DNA of 64,000 bases from Nitrospirae bacterium MYbinv3. Its GTDB lineage: Bacteria > Nitrospirota > Thermodesulfovibrionia > Thermodesulfovibrionales > Magnetobacteriaceae. How positions within the stretch are numbered: the stretch's first letter is position 1; each line of letters starts with the position of its first letter. The notes below the pieces were generated by a model that saw nothing but the letters and a program-made list of their open reading frames with translations, had not been told where the DNA came from and searched no databases. Shown piece by piece: positions 62,546-64,000 of this stretch. The position numbers and the translations under genes are program-made. The stretch spans positions 1-64,000 of the forward strand of contig PEAB01000005.1 in the NCBI GenBank assembly GCA_002753395.1. Direction: 5' to 3'.

Positions 62546-63562
62546 TTAGATGACAACTGAATCGTTGTTTTTCAAGTCAATACCGCGTTTTTTTAGCTTT
62601 TCGAGGAATGTAGTTCTGTTAAGGCCGAGCATTCCGGCTGCCTTGCTCTTAACCCCTCCGGAGCGTTCCATGGCCTGGGCTATGAAGTTTCTCTCTATGT
62701 CATCTAATATGGCATTCAGGTCTATGCCTTCCAGGGGAAGCTGCATCATTATCTGAGTCGGACAATGCTGACTTGTCTTTTGCTTATGAAAGCGCCCAGG
62801 CAGGTTCTCGGCTGCGATCACACCGGTCTCATCCAGTATAACGAATCTTTCGATGAGTGTTTCAAGCTCCCTGACATTTCCGGGCCAATGATACTTCATC
62901 AGTATGTCCATAGCTCCTGATGTTAGCTTTAGGGGGTCTTTGCATTGCTTGGAGCAAAAGATATTCATGAAGTGATCGACAAGCAGTGGTATGTCTTCTT
63001 TTCTTTCTCTTAACGGTGGCAGGTTGATTGGTATTACGTTTAAACGGTAGAAGAGGTCTTCCCTGAAGTCGCCGTTTTTTGTAGCAACCTCGAGATTTTT
63101 GTTAGTAGCAGCCAGTATCCTGACGTCAACCTTAAGGGTCCTTGTTCCACCCACCCTTTCAAACTCTCTCTCCTGGATGATTCGTAACAGTTTCACCTGA
63201 AGGGACGGATGCAGCTCTCCAATCTCATCAAGCAAGATGGTGCCAGTATCGGCCAGTTCAAAGCGACCCTTGCGTGTGTTGATCGCCCCGGTAAATGCGC
63301 CTTTTTCATGTCCAAACAGCTCAGATTCGAGCAGTTCGTTTGGTATTGCCCCGCAGTTTACCGGTACGAATGGATTATCCACCCTGTTGCTACAGTAGTG
63401 GATTGCCTTTGCGACAAGCTCCTTACCCGTCCCACTCTCCCCACATATAAGTACCGTAGAGTCCGAGTTAGACACCTTCTCAATCATGTTGAACAACTGC
63501 TTCATCTGAGACGACTGCCCAAGAAGTTTATCGAAATAGTATCTGCTTTTTGTCTGTTCCAT
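62546..63562 (-). CDS. Sigma-54 activator without receiver domain
   Basis: A 338-residue protein that begins almost directly with the AAA+ domain (YYFDKLLGQSSQMKQLFNMI). Walker A GESGTGKELVAK is near 41, GAFTGA near 90, Walker B ILLDEIGEL near 110. The HTH at about 295-332 (GGVKSKAAGMLGLNRTTFLE) is of Fis type. With no regulatory N-terminal domain it may be constitutively active or controlled by a partner. By content it resembles PspF-size activators, or FleQ/FlrA stripped of their N-domain. ATG 63562. Confidence 0.88.
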   Translation of the reverse strand: MEQTKSRYYFDKLLGQSSQMKQLFNMIEKVSNSDSTVLICGESGTGKELVAKAIHYCSNRVDNPFVPVNCGAIPNELLESELFGHEKGAFTGAINTRKGRFELADTGTILLDEIGELHPSLQVKLLRIIQEREFERVGGTRTLKVDVRILAATNKNLEVATKNGDFREDLFYRLNVIPINLPPLRERKEDIPLLVDHFMNIFCSKQCKDPLKLTSGAMDILMKYHWPGNVRELETLIERFVILDETGVIAAENLPGRFHKQKTSQHCPTQIMMQLPLEGIDLNAILDDIERNFIAQAMERSGGVKSKAAGMLGLNRTTFLEKLKKRGIDLKNNDSVVI

Positions 63563-63633
63563 ACCGATAGCTAGTATTGTAAAGTTATTTTACTATTATG
63601 TCAATAACTTGACTTATAGTCTTATAGTTGAGT

Positions 63634-64000
63634 TTAGTCGCCTGTTAAATATTTTTCAAACATTATTAGACTCTTGAAGACCATCTCACCCTCTCTAGTC
63701 ATCGTATACGATTTATCTTTGTTCTGTTCAACGATATCAGCGTTTTTCAACATGCGTAGATGAAAAACAACCTTCTGATGGTCTTCCTTCATACCAAGTT
63801 CATCTAAGATGTCTATAAATCGTAGTTTTTTATTTATGTCAAGCATCTTTAATATACGACGTCTTATAGGGTTTATAATCGAGTAAAGCAGACTGTCAAA
63901 ATCCAGATCCAAGATATCTTGTTCAAACTTTGACTCTTCAACCGCACAACTGATTATAGAGAGTAGCTCTTCTATTCTAAATGGTTTGGACACATAGTCG
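63634..64000 (-). CDS. Response regulator with winged-helix output (3' part; cut by window edge)
   Basis: The frame is open to the window end, where it reads DYVSKPFRIEELLSIISCAV. This is the end of a receiver domain with the conserved Lys-Pro, so the gene begins beyond 64000 (the GTG at 63993 is not the start). After a helix, residues of the last 100 form an ArsR-like winged helix (LYSIINPIRRRILKMLDINK, LGMKEDHQKVVFHLRMLKNA, YTMTREGEMVFKSL). Receiver plus ArsR-type output is uncommon; it is expected to bind DNA in a phosphorylation-dependent way. Positions 63563-63633 between this gene and the sigma-54 activator hold nothing clear. Confidence 0.75.
   Translation of the reverse strand, partial: DYVSKPFRIEELLSIISCAVEESKFEQDILDLDFDSLLYSIINPIRRRILKMLDINKKLRFIDILDELGMKEDHQKVVFHLRMLKNADIVEQNKDKSYTMTREGEMVFKSLIMFEKYLTGD

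Noticed and set aside
1-64000. tRNA, rRNA or known riboswitch
   Set aside because: I found no tRNA-like cloverleaf with TTCGA loop, no rRNA core sequence and no known riboswitch motif by reading; a covariance-model scan would settle it.

Overview
The window reads as a bacterial chromosome segment, AT-leaning and gene-dense, with nearly all genes from 7.7 kb rightward on the minus strand apart from the TPR membrane gene at 36987-38936, the frameshifted gene at 44972-45699 and small remnants. The gene mix suggests a Gram-negative, motile, free-living bacterium, compatible with Nitrospirota (the magnetotactic and Thermodesulfovibrio-like lineages) or a neighbouring deep lineage. It includes GH57 glycogen branching enzyme with DUF4912, TMTC-like TPR membrane proteins, SBBP/FG-GAP surface proteins, UbiD decarboxylase and sigma-54-controlled flagella. 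The phylum is an inference; no rRNA or marker gene is present to fix it.

Layout. 0.3-4.4 kb (+): glycogen module glgA, DUF4912, GH57 branching enzyme, behind a near-consensus sigma-70 promoter. 4.6-7.3 kb (+): a chemoreceptor with a duplicated HAMP-type linker. 7.5-10.0 kb (-): a YfiR-like periplasmic protein and a PAS histidine kinase, whose response regulator has been cut off by a small repeat element. 10.2-10.6 kb: transposase debris and repeats. 10.8-18.1 kb (-): metallo-beta-lactamase-fold hydrolase, FHA membrane protein, lipoprotein, and a run of secreted proteins. Three adjacent secreted proteins share one Cys-rich C-terminal cassette on unrelated N-termini, one of which is a group XII-like phospholipase A2. 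A Gly/Ser repeat protein leads this run and an unusual RHH-CRP regulator (18.3-19.2 kb) lies upstream. This is the most novel-looking locus in the window.

19.4-36 kb (-): J-domain/RDD/TPR protein, DsbC-like oxidoreductase, TMTC-like TPR protein, JAMM protease with two cysteine synthases, and two very large surface proteins ending in the same FG-GAP-type repeats. 37-38.9 kb (+): a second TMTC-like protein. 38.9-44.4 kb (-): a pseudaminic-acid-type sugar pathway (pseB, pseC, cytidylyltransferase-PseG fusion), likely for flagellin glycosylation. 45.8-47.2 kb: UbiD decarboxylase. 47.4-57.5 kb (-): flagellar genes flgB-flgC-fliE-fliF-fliG-fliH-fliI-fliJ-motE-fliK-flgD-flgE, with matching sigma-54 promoters before flgB and fliK. 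57.8-63.6 kb (-): a sigma-54 response regulator, PAS kinase, TPR protein and a receiver-less sigma-54 activator that probably control flagella. The right edge carries the 3' part of another response regulator.

Intergenic space is filled by several short repeat families. These are a double-hairpin repeat (about ten copies), a roughly 100-bp element with GGTAGTCCTGCA ends (four copies), a 165-bp element with 18-bp perfect inverted ends caught nested in the former with an 11-bp target duplication, and others. They have truncated or re-punctuated several genes.
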